Source: Comamonadaceae bacterium PBBC2 (GTDB taxonomy: Bacteria; Pseudomonadota; Gammaproteobacteria; Burkholderiales; Burkholderiaceae_C). Taken from it: 62,680 nt of DNA. Numbering within the stretch: the stretch's first letter is position 1; each line of letters opens with the position of its first letter. Location: NCBI GenBank assembly GCA_002255935.1, contig NKIO01000014.1, positions 1 through 62,680 of the forward strand, written 5' to 3'. The translations under genes and the position numbers were made by a program. The notes beneath the pieces were generated by a model. That model had not been told where the DNA came from, made no database searches, and saw only the letters and a list, made by a program, of their open reading frames with translations. This document shows positions 15,654-23,687 of the stretch, piece after piece.

Positions 15654-16946
15654 ATGCCCCTTGCTGTCATGGATCTTCGCCGAACTCTCGTCACCCGATT
15701 GGCCCTGGCCTTTGTTGTCTTGCTTTTGGTGTTTGGCGTGGTCTGGCTGCAGGATTTGCGCGAGGACGCTTTGGCCGAGCAAAAAGCCACGTCACGCTTG
15801 GTGGACTTGATGGCTTCTTCGCCCGATCTCGACAGCCAGGCCCGTTTGGCGGCTGCGCTCATGCCCGGTCAATTCAGGCACGTCAAAGTGCAGATGGAGT
15901 CCGATGCGGGTCGTGTTCAGCCATCGACCAGCTCGGCCTGGATGGGCTGGTTGGGTTTGAATGCCGAAGGGGCCAGAGCGCACCGCATCCGCATCGGCGA
16001 TCAGATGCTCTGGATCCGGCCCGACCCCGAAAGTGAATTTCGCGAAAAGCTCAGTGCCTCCTTGCAAGTGCTGGTGATGCTGGGCATGTTTTGTGCCGCG
16101 TGTTTGACCCTGACTTGGTATGCCGTGGACCGAGCCTTGGCCCCGGTGAAAGACCTCAACGCTGGCTTGACGCGCTTGGCCGCAGGCGAAGACCAAGCGA
16201 AATTGCCCCCCTTTGCCCTGCGAGAATTTGCCGCCATCGCTTCAGTGGTTGATCAATTGGCGCAGAGCTTGTCGCTGGGCCGCGAAAGTCAGCGCCGCCT
16301 GACGCGCCAACTGATGGAAGTGCAAGACAAAGAGCGGCGCGAGCTGGCGTCGGAGTTGCACGACGAATTTGGGCAGTCCCTGACCGCGATCACCGCCACA
16401 GCCGCCTACATCGAGCACCACGCCGAGAAAGCACCGGCCCCCACCTTGACCGAATGCGCCCGCGAAATCGGCAGCGAATCACGGCGCATTGCAGGCCATG
16501 TGCGGCAAATGCTCAGCAGCTTGCGCCCTTATGGGCTCGAAGACAGTGGCGTGCGCGAAGCCTTGCAAGAACTTCTGGCCGGTTGGCAAACACGCTTGCC
16601 GGACCGGCGCATCGCTTGGCAAATTGGCCATCTGCCCGCCCTGAGCGCCGATGCCGGTTTGGCGCTTTACCGCTGCGTTCAAGAAGCCCTCACCAACTGC
16701 GTTCGGCACAGCGCAGCAGACCGCATCGATGTGGATTGCCACGGCAAGGGTGAGCAGATTGTCTTGACCGTGTCCGACAACGGGCGTGGTCAGGCGCTGG
16801 TTTTGCAACAAACGCCGGGCAACGGCCTGCTGGGCCTGAAGGCCCGCTTGGCCATGGTGGGGGGTGAATTGAGCTTCACCGACCGGCCAGGCGGGGGCGT
16901 GGTGTTGACGGCCACATTGCCTGTGCACGAAGAGGCGCTGGCATGA
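15654..16946 (+). CDS. Membrane sensor histidine kinase (HisKA_3 type)
   Basis: The 430-residue kinase has a membrane segment (about 11-32), a periplasmic domain of about 100 residues with no recognised fold, a second membrane segment (137-157), a HAMP-like region, and a HisKA_3 dimerisation helix with phospho-acceptor His236 (ELASELHDEFGQ). The ATPase domain carries ALTNCVRHS, SDNGRG and NGLLGLKARL. Its response regulator overlaps by four bases. Kinase pairs of this type (PedS2/PedR2, ExaDE) control PQQ dehydrogenases elsewhere, sometimes in response to lanthanides. Starts at 15654 and 15669 are both possible. Confidence 0.9.
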   Translation: MPLAVMDLRRTLVTRLALAFVVLLLVFGVVWLQDLREDALAEQKATSRLVDLMASSPDLDSQARLAAALMPGQFRHVKVQMESDAGRVQPSTSSAWMGWLGLNAEGARAHRIRIGDQMLWIRPDPESEFREKLSASLQVLVMLGMFCAACLTLTWYAVDRALAPVKDLNAGLTRLAAGEDQAKLPPFALREFAAIASVVDQLAQSLSLGRESQRRLTRQLMEVQDKERRELASELHDEFGQSLTAITATAAYIEHHAEKAPAPTLTECAREIGSESRRIAGHVRQMLSSLRPYGLEDSGVREALQELLAGWQTRLPDRRIAWQIGHLPALSADAGLALYRCVQEALTNCVRHSAADRIDVDCHGKGEQIVLTVSDNGRGQALVLQQTPGNGLLGLKARLAMVGGELSFTDRPGGGVVLTATLPVHEEALA

Positions 16947-17596
16947 GCATCCGCGTCATGCTCGTCGACGACCACGCGGTGGTGCGTGCCGGTTATCGGC
17001 GCCTGATCGATGCCGAGGACGATTTGTCGGTGGTGGCCGATGTGGCCAGCGGCGATGAAGCCTGCGCCGCTTTGCGCGACACGGCCATCGATGTGGTGGT
17101 GATGGACTTGTCCTTGCGCGAAGGCAGTGGGCTCGAGGCCATCAAGCGCTTGCTGGAGCGGCAACCGCATTTGAAGGTGCTGGTCTTCAGCATGCACCAG
17201 GCGGTGGGATATGTCACGCAGGCTTTGCGCAACGGGGCCTTGGGTTACATCACCAAAAATTCAGAGCCGCTGGAGATGATCGCCGCCATCCGCAAAGTGG
17301 CGCAAGGTCAGCGGGTGTTTTCGGCCGATGTGGCGCACGACATGGCGTGTCAGGCTGTGCAGGGTGACAGCGCGCTGGACTGTTTGACCCCGCGCGAATT
17401 TGACATCCTGCGGCTTTTCTCGGGGGGTGTTCAGCCCACCCAGGTCGGCGAGCAACTGCACCTGAGCGCCAAGACGGTGCTCAACCATTTGTCCAACATC
17501 CGGCGCAAGCTGGAGGTCAACTCCGAGATGGAGTTGCTGCTCTTGGCCGCACGCCATGGGCTGGTGCAATGGCCCTCGGCTGACGTCAAAGCATGA
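16943..17596 (+). CDS. NarL/FixJ-type response regulator
   Basis: The 217-residue regulator has a receiver domain with the acidic pair Asp9-Asp10 and phospho-acceptor Asp55 (VVVMDLS). A LuxR-type helix-turn-helix follows (about 148-205, LTPREFDILRL to KTVLNHLSNIRRKL). The first gene downstream is a TonB receptor, separated by a perfect palindrome that is a natural candidate for its binding site. The start overlaps the kinase stop (ATGA). Confidence 0.93.
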   Translation: MSIRVMLVDDHAVVRAGYRRLIDAEDDLSVVADVASGDEACAALRDTAIDVVVMDLSLREGSGLEAIKRLLERQPHLKVLVFSMHQAVGYVTQALRNGALGYITKNSEPLEMIAAIRKVAQGQRVFSADVAHDMACQAVQGDSALDCLTPREFDILRLFSGGVQPTQVGEQLHLSAKTVLNHLSNIRRKLEVNSEMELLLLAARHGLVQWPSADVKA

Positions 17597-17606
17597 CGTG
17601 CCCATC

Positions 17607-17627
17607 ACTCGGGAAAATTTCCCGAGT
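17607..17627. promoter_or_regulatory. Perfect palindrome before the TonB receptor gene
   Basis: Arms ACTCGGGAAA and TTTCCCGAGT (ten bases each) surround one central A. No T run follows, so an operator is more likely than a terminator. The adjacent LuxR-type regulator is the first candidate to bind it. A partial repeat (CCTCGGGG, TTTCCC) follows within 25 bases. Confidence 0.6.
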
Positions 17628-17737
17628 CCTCGGGGTGCATTTCCCATGGTTTCTAGCAGTCGCGTCGGTATCCTCAAAAGCATCTCCAAGGGGTCAGAGC
17701 CAAAGAGACACCACAACCCGCATTTGAGACAAGCGAC

Positions 17738-20218
17738 ATGAAGACGTTTCCGCAGCTTTCCCTGTTGACCCTGGCCATGGGGCTGGCGTTCCAGCCCGCA
17801 CTCGCCGCCAATGACACCGTCACCATCGTGGCCCCGACGCCCTTGCCTGGTCTGGACTTGAATGCCAGCCAGATCGCAGCGCCCGTGCAGCGCGGCTTGG
17901 TCAACGATGCCCACAGCCAAGACCTGGCCGAATGGATGAATGCGCATCTGGGCGGCGTGATGGTGCAAGAGCTGCAAGGCAACCCGTTTCAGGCCGATGT
18001 GCAGTACCGGGGCTTCACCGCATCACCGTTGCTTGGCACCCCGCAAGGCTTGTCGGTTTACCTCGATGGCGTGCGCATGAACCAGCCCTTTGGCGATGTG
18101 CTCAGCTGGGACTTGATCCCGCGCGCCGCGCTCAAGTCGGTCACCTTGATGCCGGGCTCCAACCCCTTGTTCGGCTTGAACACCTTGGGTGGCGCTTTGG
18201 CACTCGAAACCAAAGATGGGCGCAGCAACCCCGGCACGCAAATCCAGTTGCAAGCAGGCAGCCATGATCGCCGCAGTCTCTTGTTGGAGCATGGTTTTGT
18301 GAACGACAAGGGCTTGGACGGCTATGCCATGCTCAACCAATTCCATGACGGCGGTTGGCGTGCCCAGTCGCCCAGCGATGTGCGACAAATGTTTGGCAAA
18401 TTGGGTTGGCGCGACGGCCGCACGCGCAGCAGCCTGAGCCTGAGCTGGGCCGACAACGACCTGCACGGCAACGGTCTGCAAGAAGGCGGCCAATTGGCCA
18501 AAGACTGGCGCAGTGTCTACACCACGCCCGACATCACGCGTCAGCACGCCTGGATGCTCAACTGGACGGGCAGCCACGAAGTGCGTGACGGCTGGAACGT
18601 CAGCGCGCAGGTCTACATGCGCAGGCAAAAAGGCAGCACGCTCAATGGCGATGTGAACGAAGGCGCGCTGGACCAAAGCGTTTACCAACCGAGTGCGGGC
18701 GAACGCGCAGTGCTGGCTCAGAACGGCCACAGCGGCTATCCCAACAGCGGGGCCAATGCCAGCAACACACCGTTTCCTTATTGGCGCTGCTTGGCCAATG
18801 CCCTGTTGCCCAACGACAGCAGCAGCAAAGAGCCGGCCGAAAAATGCACAGGCTTGCTCACCTCAGGGCAAACCACCCAAAGCAACCAGGGTGCGGTGTT
18901 GCAGTCGAGTTGGGAATCCAAAATGGGCGCTGCCCGCACGCAAACCGTGGTGGGTGCCGCGCTGGACACATCGCGGGTGCACTTCACCCAAAGCAGCCAG
19001 CTCGGTTATGTGAATCCGGACCGCAGCGTGACGGGAGTGAATGCCTATGGCGATGGCGTGACTGGCGGCAATGTGGACGGTGAGCCTTGGGACACCGCCG
19101 TAGATTTGCAAGGCCGCACCCGCACCCACAGCGTGTTTGCCAGCAACACCTGGTCTTGGGCTGGCGGCTGGAACCTGACGGCTTCAGGCCGCTACAACGA
19201 CACGCGTGTGCGCAACCTCGATTTGCGCAACGATGGCCAAGAAAACTCGCTCAGCGGTGATCACCACTTTGCCCGCTTCAACCCGGCGGTGGGCCTGACC
19301 TGGGCACCCTCGGCACAGCTGCAAGGCTGGCTCGGCTACAACGAAGGCAGCCGCGCCCCCACCACCACCGAGCTGGGCTGCGCCAACCCCGAGCAGCCCT
19401 GCAAACTGCCCAACGCCATGGCCAGCGACCCACCGTTGCAGCAAGTCGTCACCCGCACCCTCGAGTTGGGCCTGCGCGGCCGCTTGGCCGACAAGCACGC
19501 TTGGTCTGCGGGGGTGTTCCGTGCGGTCAACGACCAAGACATTTTGTTCGTGGCCAGCGAGCAAACCGGTTACGGCTACTTTCGCAATTTTGGCCAAACC
19601 CGCCGTCAGGGGCTGGAGCTGAGCCTGTCCGGTGCTTTGAATTCCGAATGGACCTACGGTGTGCATTACAACTGGCTGCAAGCCACCTACCAAAGCGACG
19701 AAACCGTGGCCGGCAACAGCAACAGCAGCAACAGCAGCAACAGCGCTGGCCCGGGGCTGGAAGGCAACATCGCGGTCAAGCCCGGTGACCTCATCCCGAT
19801 GTCGCCCAGCCAGATGCTCAAGTTGCAAGTGGGATGGAAGCCCAACGCGCAATGGCGCTTCGGTTTGGACATGCAGTCTGTGGGCCGCAGCATCGCCCGT
19901 GGCAACGAGAACAATGGCCACGTGGCCGACGGCACTTACTACAGCGGCGCAGGCTACAACCCTGGTTACGCCGTGTTCAACCTGAGCGGCCAATACGCTT
20001 TGCAGCCCGGCTGGACTTTGACCGGGCGCATCAACAACCTGTTTGACACGCGCTACACCACCGCCGCCGTGTTGTCGCCCAACGCCTTCAACGGCAACGC
20101 TTTGGTGGCCCGTCCGTTTGCCGCCGTCGACGGCAATTACCCCTTGCGCCACGGCACCTTCTATGCGCCAGGCGCACCCCGCAACATTTGGGTGGGTGTA
20201 CGCTATGCCTTCCGATGA
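17738..20218 (+). CDS. TonB-dependent outer-membrane receptor, candidate metal/lanthanide receptor
   Basis: This 826-residue receptor has a signal peptide (about 1-23, ALAA-ND), a plug domain (about 30-150, with YLDGVRMNQPFGDVLSWDL and GSNPLFGLNTLGG) and a 22-strand barrel ending in Phe. The plug wording recalls the large receptor group that includes LutH, the lanthanide receptor of Methylobacterium. Together with a lanthanide-type dehydrogenase this suggests metal uptake, but the ligand is an inference. An extracellular loop near 662-675 contains a run of Asn and Ser. It follows the kinase/regulator pair. Confidence 0.85.
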   Translation: MKTFPQLSLLTLAMGLAFQPALAANDTVTIVAPTPLPGLDLNASQIAAPVQRGLVNDAHSQDLAEWMNAHLGGVMVQELQGNPFQADVQYRGFTASPLLGTPQGLSVYLDGVRMNQPFGDVLSWDLIPRAALKSVTLMPGSNPLFGLNTLGGALALETKDGRSNPGTQIQLQAGSHDRRSLLLEHGFVNDKGLDGYAMLNQFHDGGWRAQSPSDVRQMFGKLGWRDGRTRSSLSLSWADNDLHGNGLQEGGQLAKDWRSVYTTPDITRQHAWMLNWTGSHEVRDGWNVSAQVYMRRQKGSTLNGDVNEGALDQSVYQPSAGERAVLAQNGHSGYPNSGANASNTPFPYWRCLANALLPNDSSSKEPAEKCTGLLTSGQTTQSNQGAVLQSSWESKMGAARTQTVVGAALDTSRVHFTQSSQLGYVNPDRSVTGVNAYGDGVTGGNVDGEPWDTAVDLQGRTRTHSVFASNTWSWAGGWNLTASGRYNDTRVRNLDLRNDGQENSLSGDHHFARFNPAVGLTWAPSAQLQGWLGYNEGSRAPTTTELGCANPEQPCKLPNAMASDPPLQQVVTRTLELGLRGRLADKHAWSAGVFRAVNDQDILFVASEQTGYGYFRNFGQTRRQGLELSLSGALNSEWTYGVHYNWLQATYQSDETVAGNSNSSNSSNSAGPGLEGNIAVKPGDLIPMSPSQMLKLQVGWKPNAQWRFGLDMQSVGRSIARGNENNGHVADGTYYSGAGYNPGYAVFNLSGQYALQPGWTLTGRINNLFDTRYTTAAVLSPNAFNGNALVARPFAAVDGNYPLRHGTFYAPGAPRNIWVGVRYAFR
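19713..19744 (+). repeat. CAACAGCAG simple repeat inside the TonB receptor gene
   Basis: About three to four units of the nine-base word CAACAGCAG encode a run of Asn and Ser (NSNSSNSSNS) in a predicted loop of the barrel. It is in frame. Because units are multiples of three, length change would alter loop length without breaking the frame. Confidence 0.7.
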
Positions 20219-20246
20219 ACTGCACAGGCCCTGAGGCCTGAACACC

Positions 20247-20822
20247 ATGCACACACGCCGCCCTGGGATACGAAATCTTCTTGTGGGGGCCGGCTTGTGT
20301 GGCATGGGGCTGTTGGCGCAAGCGCAGCCACTGCCGCAAGGTGACAAAGCCCTGATCGCCCAGACGCGCGATGGCCGAGAGACCCGCATCGGCGTGGTGA
20401 ACTTCTGGCCCACCGCAGACGGTGCGTCACGCGTGCGCGTGAAGATGGACCACCAAGTGATGCACGACCACTTCTTGTCGATGCGCGAGTTCAAATGCCT
20501 CGATGCAGCCGACGAGATCAGCTGCCATGTGGTCTACCCCTATGCCAATCCTGCAACGGTCACGGCGCAGGACTGGCAGTGGCTGGACCACCAGACCCTG
20601 TTCCTTTACAAACGGCCCGCCGACTTTGGCGCCAAGCTTTGGAATGGCATCATTTTTCGCTGGCGCTTGGGCGCAGACGGTTTGCGGGCCGAGCCGCAGG
20701 CGGTGGACTTGAACCAGATCAGCGCACCGCCAGCCCGTCTGGATGTGCCGCCGTTTGGTCTGGCCGACAGCGAAGCCTTTGCGCCCCAAGCGCGCTGGAT
20801 CACCCAGCTGCGCATCGAGTGA
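20247..20822 (+). CDS. Secreted protein of unknown function
   Basis: The 191-residue product has a signal peptide (about 1-26, LLAQAQ) and no recognised domain. Two cysteines (EFKCLDAADEISCHV, about ten apart) could form a disulfide, and the middle is rich in aromatic residues (DWQWLDHQTLFLYKRP, WNGIIFRWRL). It starts 28 bases after the TonB receptor and is probably co-transcribed. The gap contains a six-base hairpin, CAGGCC-CTGA-GGCCTG (20225-20240), just before the ATG. It ends convergently with the lipoprotein gene. Confidence 0.7.
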   Translation: MHTRRPGIRNLLVGAGLCGMGLLAQAQPLPQGDKALIAQTRDGRETRIGVVNFWPTADGASRVRVKMDHQVMHDHFLSMREFKCLDAADEISCHVVYPYANPATVTAQDWQWLDHQTLFLYKRPADFGAKLWNGIIFRWRLGADGLRAEPQAVDLNQISAPPARLDVPPFGLADSEAFAPQARWITQLRIE

Positions 20823-20852
20823 GCGCACAGGCGCTGAAAGACGAACCCGCGA

Positions 20853-21581
20853 TCAGGGCAGCACTTCCGCGCTGATCAGGCCGCCCATGATGAAGCCCGA
20901 GGGCACGCGCTCCTCACGCTCGAACTTCACCAGACCCACGTTCTGGCAATACCATTCGCGGCTGATCAGGGGCACATCCGAAAAACCGTTCACCGGGTCG
21001 GTGTACAGATTCAGATGCCCTTCCCCCACAACCTTCATGCAAGGCGAGAAGGTTTGGCCTTGAGCGGTCTTGACCGTCTCGGTGATCGATTCAATGCGCC
21101 AAGTCATCAAGGTGGAGTGGCTGTATTTCAGCTCGCGCGGGTATTCGTTTTTCCGCATCAGCAAATACGGCACCGTGGGCGTGGTCCATTCGGTGCCCAC
21201 CTGGTAGGGCGCTTTGAGCACCCAGCGTTGGGGCGTGTCGGCTTGGGGCTCGCGGTCCAGATCGGTTTGCTGGGCCACACGGCGCACGCCTTGCTCGTCT
21301 GCCTTGAACAGGTAGGCGACCCCCATCGAATGGTGGCGCTTCATGAGCTTGTCGCCTTCGTAGCTGACGGGGCCTTGGGTGCGCAGTGTCCAGACTTCGG
21401 GCGCGTGGCTCACTTCGCCGCTGTAACTCACCGCATAACGCAGCACGTCGCCAGCACGCAACGGAAACCACACCGGCCCATGGTTGGGGCCGGTGTCGCA
21501 AGCACTCAAGCCCATCAGCGTCAAAGCCAGCAGGCCACCACGCCGCCAAGGGGCAGACAGGAAATGCGGGTGTTTCATCAT
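20853..21581 (-). CDS. Lipoprotein of unknown function, last gene of the ExbBD-like operon
   Basis: The 242-residue product has a lipoprotein signal with lipobox LSAC (Cys at about 28) followed by DTGPNH. The Asp after the Cys could favour inner-membrane retention by the enteric rule, which may not hold here. The rest looks like a compact beta-rich domain with phrases such as LRAGDVLRYAVSYSG and SFGV-free strands; no family is recognised. Its start overlaps the stop of the upstream gene by four bases (ATGA), so the four genes 23471 to 20853 form one operon. Confidence 0.72.
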   Translation of the reverse strand: MMKHPHFLSAPWRRGGLLALTLMGLSACDTGPNHGPVWFPLRAGDVLRYAVSYSGEVSHAPEVWTLRTQGPVSYEGDKLMKRHHSMGVAYLFKADEQGVRRVAQQTDLDREPQADTPQRWVLKAPYQVGTEWTTPTVPYLLMRKNEYPRELKYSHSTLMTWRIESITETVKTAQGQTFSPCMKVVGEGHLNLYTDPVNGFSDVPLISREWYCQNVGLVKFEREERVPSGFIMGGLISAEVLP

Positions 21582-22102
21582 TTCTCCGGCAGTTGGGCGC
21601 GGGGCAAATCGCTCAGCTTGATCTGCACCTTGTCGTCGTTGGCTGGGCGCAGCCAGGGCAGACCGCCTTGGCCGCGTCGAGGCTCGGTGGTGCCGATTTG
21701 GGTGTTGCCGTCACGGGCTTTTTTGATGCCATCGCCCAAGATGCGGTGCAGGTCTTTTTCGTAGGGCAGGCGGTGCACGCGGGGCAGATCCAGGGCCTCG
21801 TGGTCTTTGATTTCATTAACCCAGATGTAGATGGCGCCAGCATGGTGGCGTGCCGGGCTGGGCTCGTCGAACACCGCCGACAGCAGCACAAAGCGCGGGG
21901 GCAAGGCGTCATCGGCCGGCCAGCCCGCGATGCCGCGCAGCACCTGGTGGTGGAACAAGAAAAAGCCGCTGACCACGACGACCATCACGGCCTTGAGCAG
22001 CCAATGCCATCGGGTGGCCAGACACAGGCACAACAAGAGAAAGGCCAGCAGCGCGTAGGCAATGCCCAGCCAAAGCAGTTCGGTGGTGGTGGTTGGAATC
22101 AT
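21578..22102 (-). CDS. Membrane-anchored protein of unknown function
   Basis: This 174-residue protein has two N-terminal membrane segments (about 8-30 and 35-52) and a soluble tail that contains HAGAIYIWVNEIKDHEALDLPRVHRLPYEKDLHRIL. No domain is recognised. It lies between the ExbD-like gene (14 bases upstream) and the lipoprotein gene (four-base overlap), so it is very likely part of the same machine. Confidence 0.7.
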   Translation of the reverse strand: MIPTTTTELLWLGIAYALLAFLLLCLCLATRWHWLLKAVMVVVVSGFFLFHHQVLRGIAGWPADDALPPRFVLLSAVFDEPSPARHHAGAIYIWVNEIKDHEALDLPRVHRLPYEKDLHRILGDGIKKARDGNTQIGTTEPRRGQGGLPWLRPANDDKVQIKLSDLPRAQLPEK

Positions 22103-22116
22103 GGGGTTCTCACGTG

Positions 22117-22728
22117 TCAGATGCCCGAGCGCATCACGATGGGTTTGGGGGTGGTGTTCACGTCCAGGATCTGGCCGTTGTCGTCGATGGAAAAACGGAC
22201 CAGGGTGCGCTCCTCACCTTTGGCGCCCAATTGCTGGGTGCCGGTGAAGACGATCTCGGCCTGCGGGTTGATCTTGACCACAGTCACGGTGGCGTCCACC
22301 GGCAGTTGGTTGCGGCTTTCGTAATAGTGGGCGTTGACCACGTACTCGCCTGCGACCAAGCCGCGCAGGGTGACGATCTCTTGGCGGGCTGCGCTGGTCA
22401 CGGTTTTGCCGTTGACCACCACCGAGTTGTTTTTGTCGCCCCGGTCGTCGCGGTCCAGGTGCAGCATGCCCACATCGCGCTGGCGAAACCACAGCACCTT
22501 GCCGCCGGGCTCGAGCACCCAAGTGTCCAGGTCGTTGGGGTTCTCGTCGGGCCAGGAGACGGTGATCATGAACTCGGCCTTGGCGGGCACGTCACCGGCT
22601 TTTTTGGCTTGGGGGTTGAAGGACAGCAGCGCGATCACGAAACAAAAGACGAAGGCGATCAACATGTTGAACAACATGTCGTAAAACGGGTCCGTCTCGG
22701 TGTCGCGGGTGCTGCGGCCAATGCTCAT
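22117..22728 (-). CDS. ExbD/TolR-like protein with a periplasmic beta-domain
   Basis: The 203-residue protein starts with an ExbD/TolR-like segment: DPFYDMLFNMLIAF (13-26) aligns by eye with the ExbD membrane helix, and Asp17 falls at the proton-carrying Asp of ExbD. The following periplasmic part (about 45-200) does not look like ExbD. It contains VSWPDENPNDLDTWVLEPGG, resembling DUF2135-type beta-sandwich domains. It overlaps the ExbB/MotA-like gene by four bases. By analogy the pair would use the proton gradient to move the periplasmic domain; the partner is unknown. Confidence 0.75.
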   Translation of the reverse strand: MSIGRSTRDTETDPFYDMLFNMLIAFVFCFVIALLSFNPQAKKAGDVPAKAEFMITVSWPDENPNDLDTWVLEPGGKVLWFRQRDVGMLHLDRDDRGDKNNSVVVNGKTVTSAARQEIVTLRGLVAGEYVVNAHYYESRNQLPVDATVTVVKINPQAEIVFTGTQQLGAKGEERTLVRFSIDDNGQILDVNTTPKPIVMRSGI

Positions 22729-23471
22729 TCAGCGGCCTCGGTGTCAGCTTGTTGCATGGCTTGCGCTTCGCCCAGGCTCAGGATCTCGGCCACCAGGCCG
22801 TCGGCAAAGCGGTCAATGCGCATGAGTTGCAAGCCCAGCAAAATGTTGCCGCTCAGGCCGGTGATGGTGGTCAAGAGCGCAATGCCCAGACCGCCCGTCA
22901 GGCTCTTGAGCATTTGCGCCGATTGCTGTGGATCAAAGCCGTCCATGCGGCCCAGCTCCAGCGCCAGCACCGAAAAACCAATCACCTTGCCCAGCAGGCC
23001 CAGCTTGAGCTGGATGCCGTTGAGCCACCAGGCCATCTCTTGCGGGCCGTGCGCCCGGTCGCTCAGCACCTGCAGCAAGACACCTTTGTCGGTGTGGGGG
23101 TGGGCGCGTGCGCTCAGGTAGTCGTGGGCCCAGCCGCTGTGGGGGTTCATGGCCTGCAGCGCTTGCCATTGCAGACCCAGCGCCCAGCTGCGTGCACCAG
23201 CCCACAGCGAGCAGCCGATGAACAGCAGCACGATCACGATGGTCAAGCCCGTTGGGTCGGCTTGCACCAGGCGGTACCACAGGCCGTGTTGCCACATCAC
23301 CGCCGCGCCAAAGGTCAACAGGCCCATGAAGGCCAGCCAGAGCAGGAACAAACCTTGCGGCATTTGCTCCAAAGTCATCGTTGGCCGACCCACCACCGGC
23401 AAGCGCCTGACCACCAGGGCGCCCCACATGCGTTGGTGCCACCGGCTGGGCACGGGAGTCAGAGAGTTCAT
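22725..23471 (-). CDS. MotA/TolQ/ExbB-family proton channel protein
   Basis: This 248-residue protein has four predicted membrane segments (41-60, 74-94, 157-173, 194-214). The last contains the family hallmark GGLGIALLTTITGLSGNILLG, close to the ExbB/TolQ/MotA pattern of the ion-channel helix. It is the first gene of a four-gene reverse operon, with an ExbD-like partner next. The start at 23471 is preferred; the upstream extension overlaps the divergent regulatory region. Its role in the island is unknown. Confidence 0.82.
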   Translation of the reverse strand: MNSLTPVPSRWHQRMWGALVVRRLPVVGRPTMTLEQMPQGLFLLWLAFMGLLTFGAAVMWQHGLWYRLVQADPTGLTIVIVLLFIGCSLWAGARSWALGLQWQALQAMNPHSGWAHDYLSARAHPHTDKGVLLQVLSDRAHGPQEMAWWLNGIQLKLGLLGKVIGFSVLALELGRMDGFDPQQSAQMLKSLTGGLGIALLTTITGLSGNILLGLQLMRIDRFADGLVAEILSLGEAQAMQQADTEAAE

Positions 23472-23496
23472 GCGGACGGTTTTCTCCAAGTTGAGG

Positions 23497-23513
23497 CTGG
23501 CATGCCAAGTGCT
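23497..23513 (+). promoter_or_regulatory. Probable sigma-54 promoter before the second metallo-hydrolase
   Basis: CTGGCATG-CCAA-GTGCT keeps the invariant GG and GC and the spacing, with one change in each block. The gene starts at 23688, so the leader would be about 165 bases long, which lowers confidence. Confidence 0.5.
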
Positions 23514-23687
23514 GCATGTGCCAATATGCGGGGTCTGAGGACAGACCGCAATCACCTGAGCAACAAAAGTGCCACTTCATTCGCCTGCTGAGATCCGGAT
23601 ATACCCTCGCCTTTCTGAGCGCTGCCGCTTTTCGTGTTCCAGTTTGGAGCAAGGCAGGTTGGCGCTGTGACACATCCTGGAGTGCAC

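Noticed and set aside
20853..23471. Zorya-type phage defence system (ZorA/ZorB with effectors)
   Set aside because: The MotA-like protein lacks the long ZorA tail, the partner lacks an OmpA-like domain, and no helicase or nuclease genes are present.
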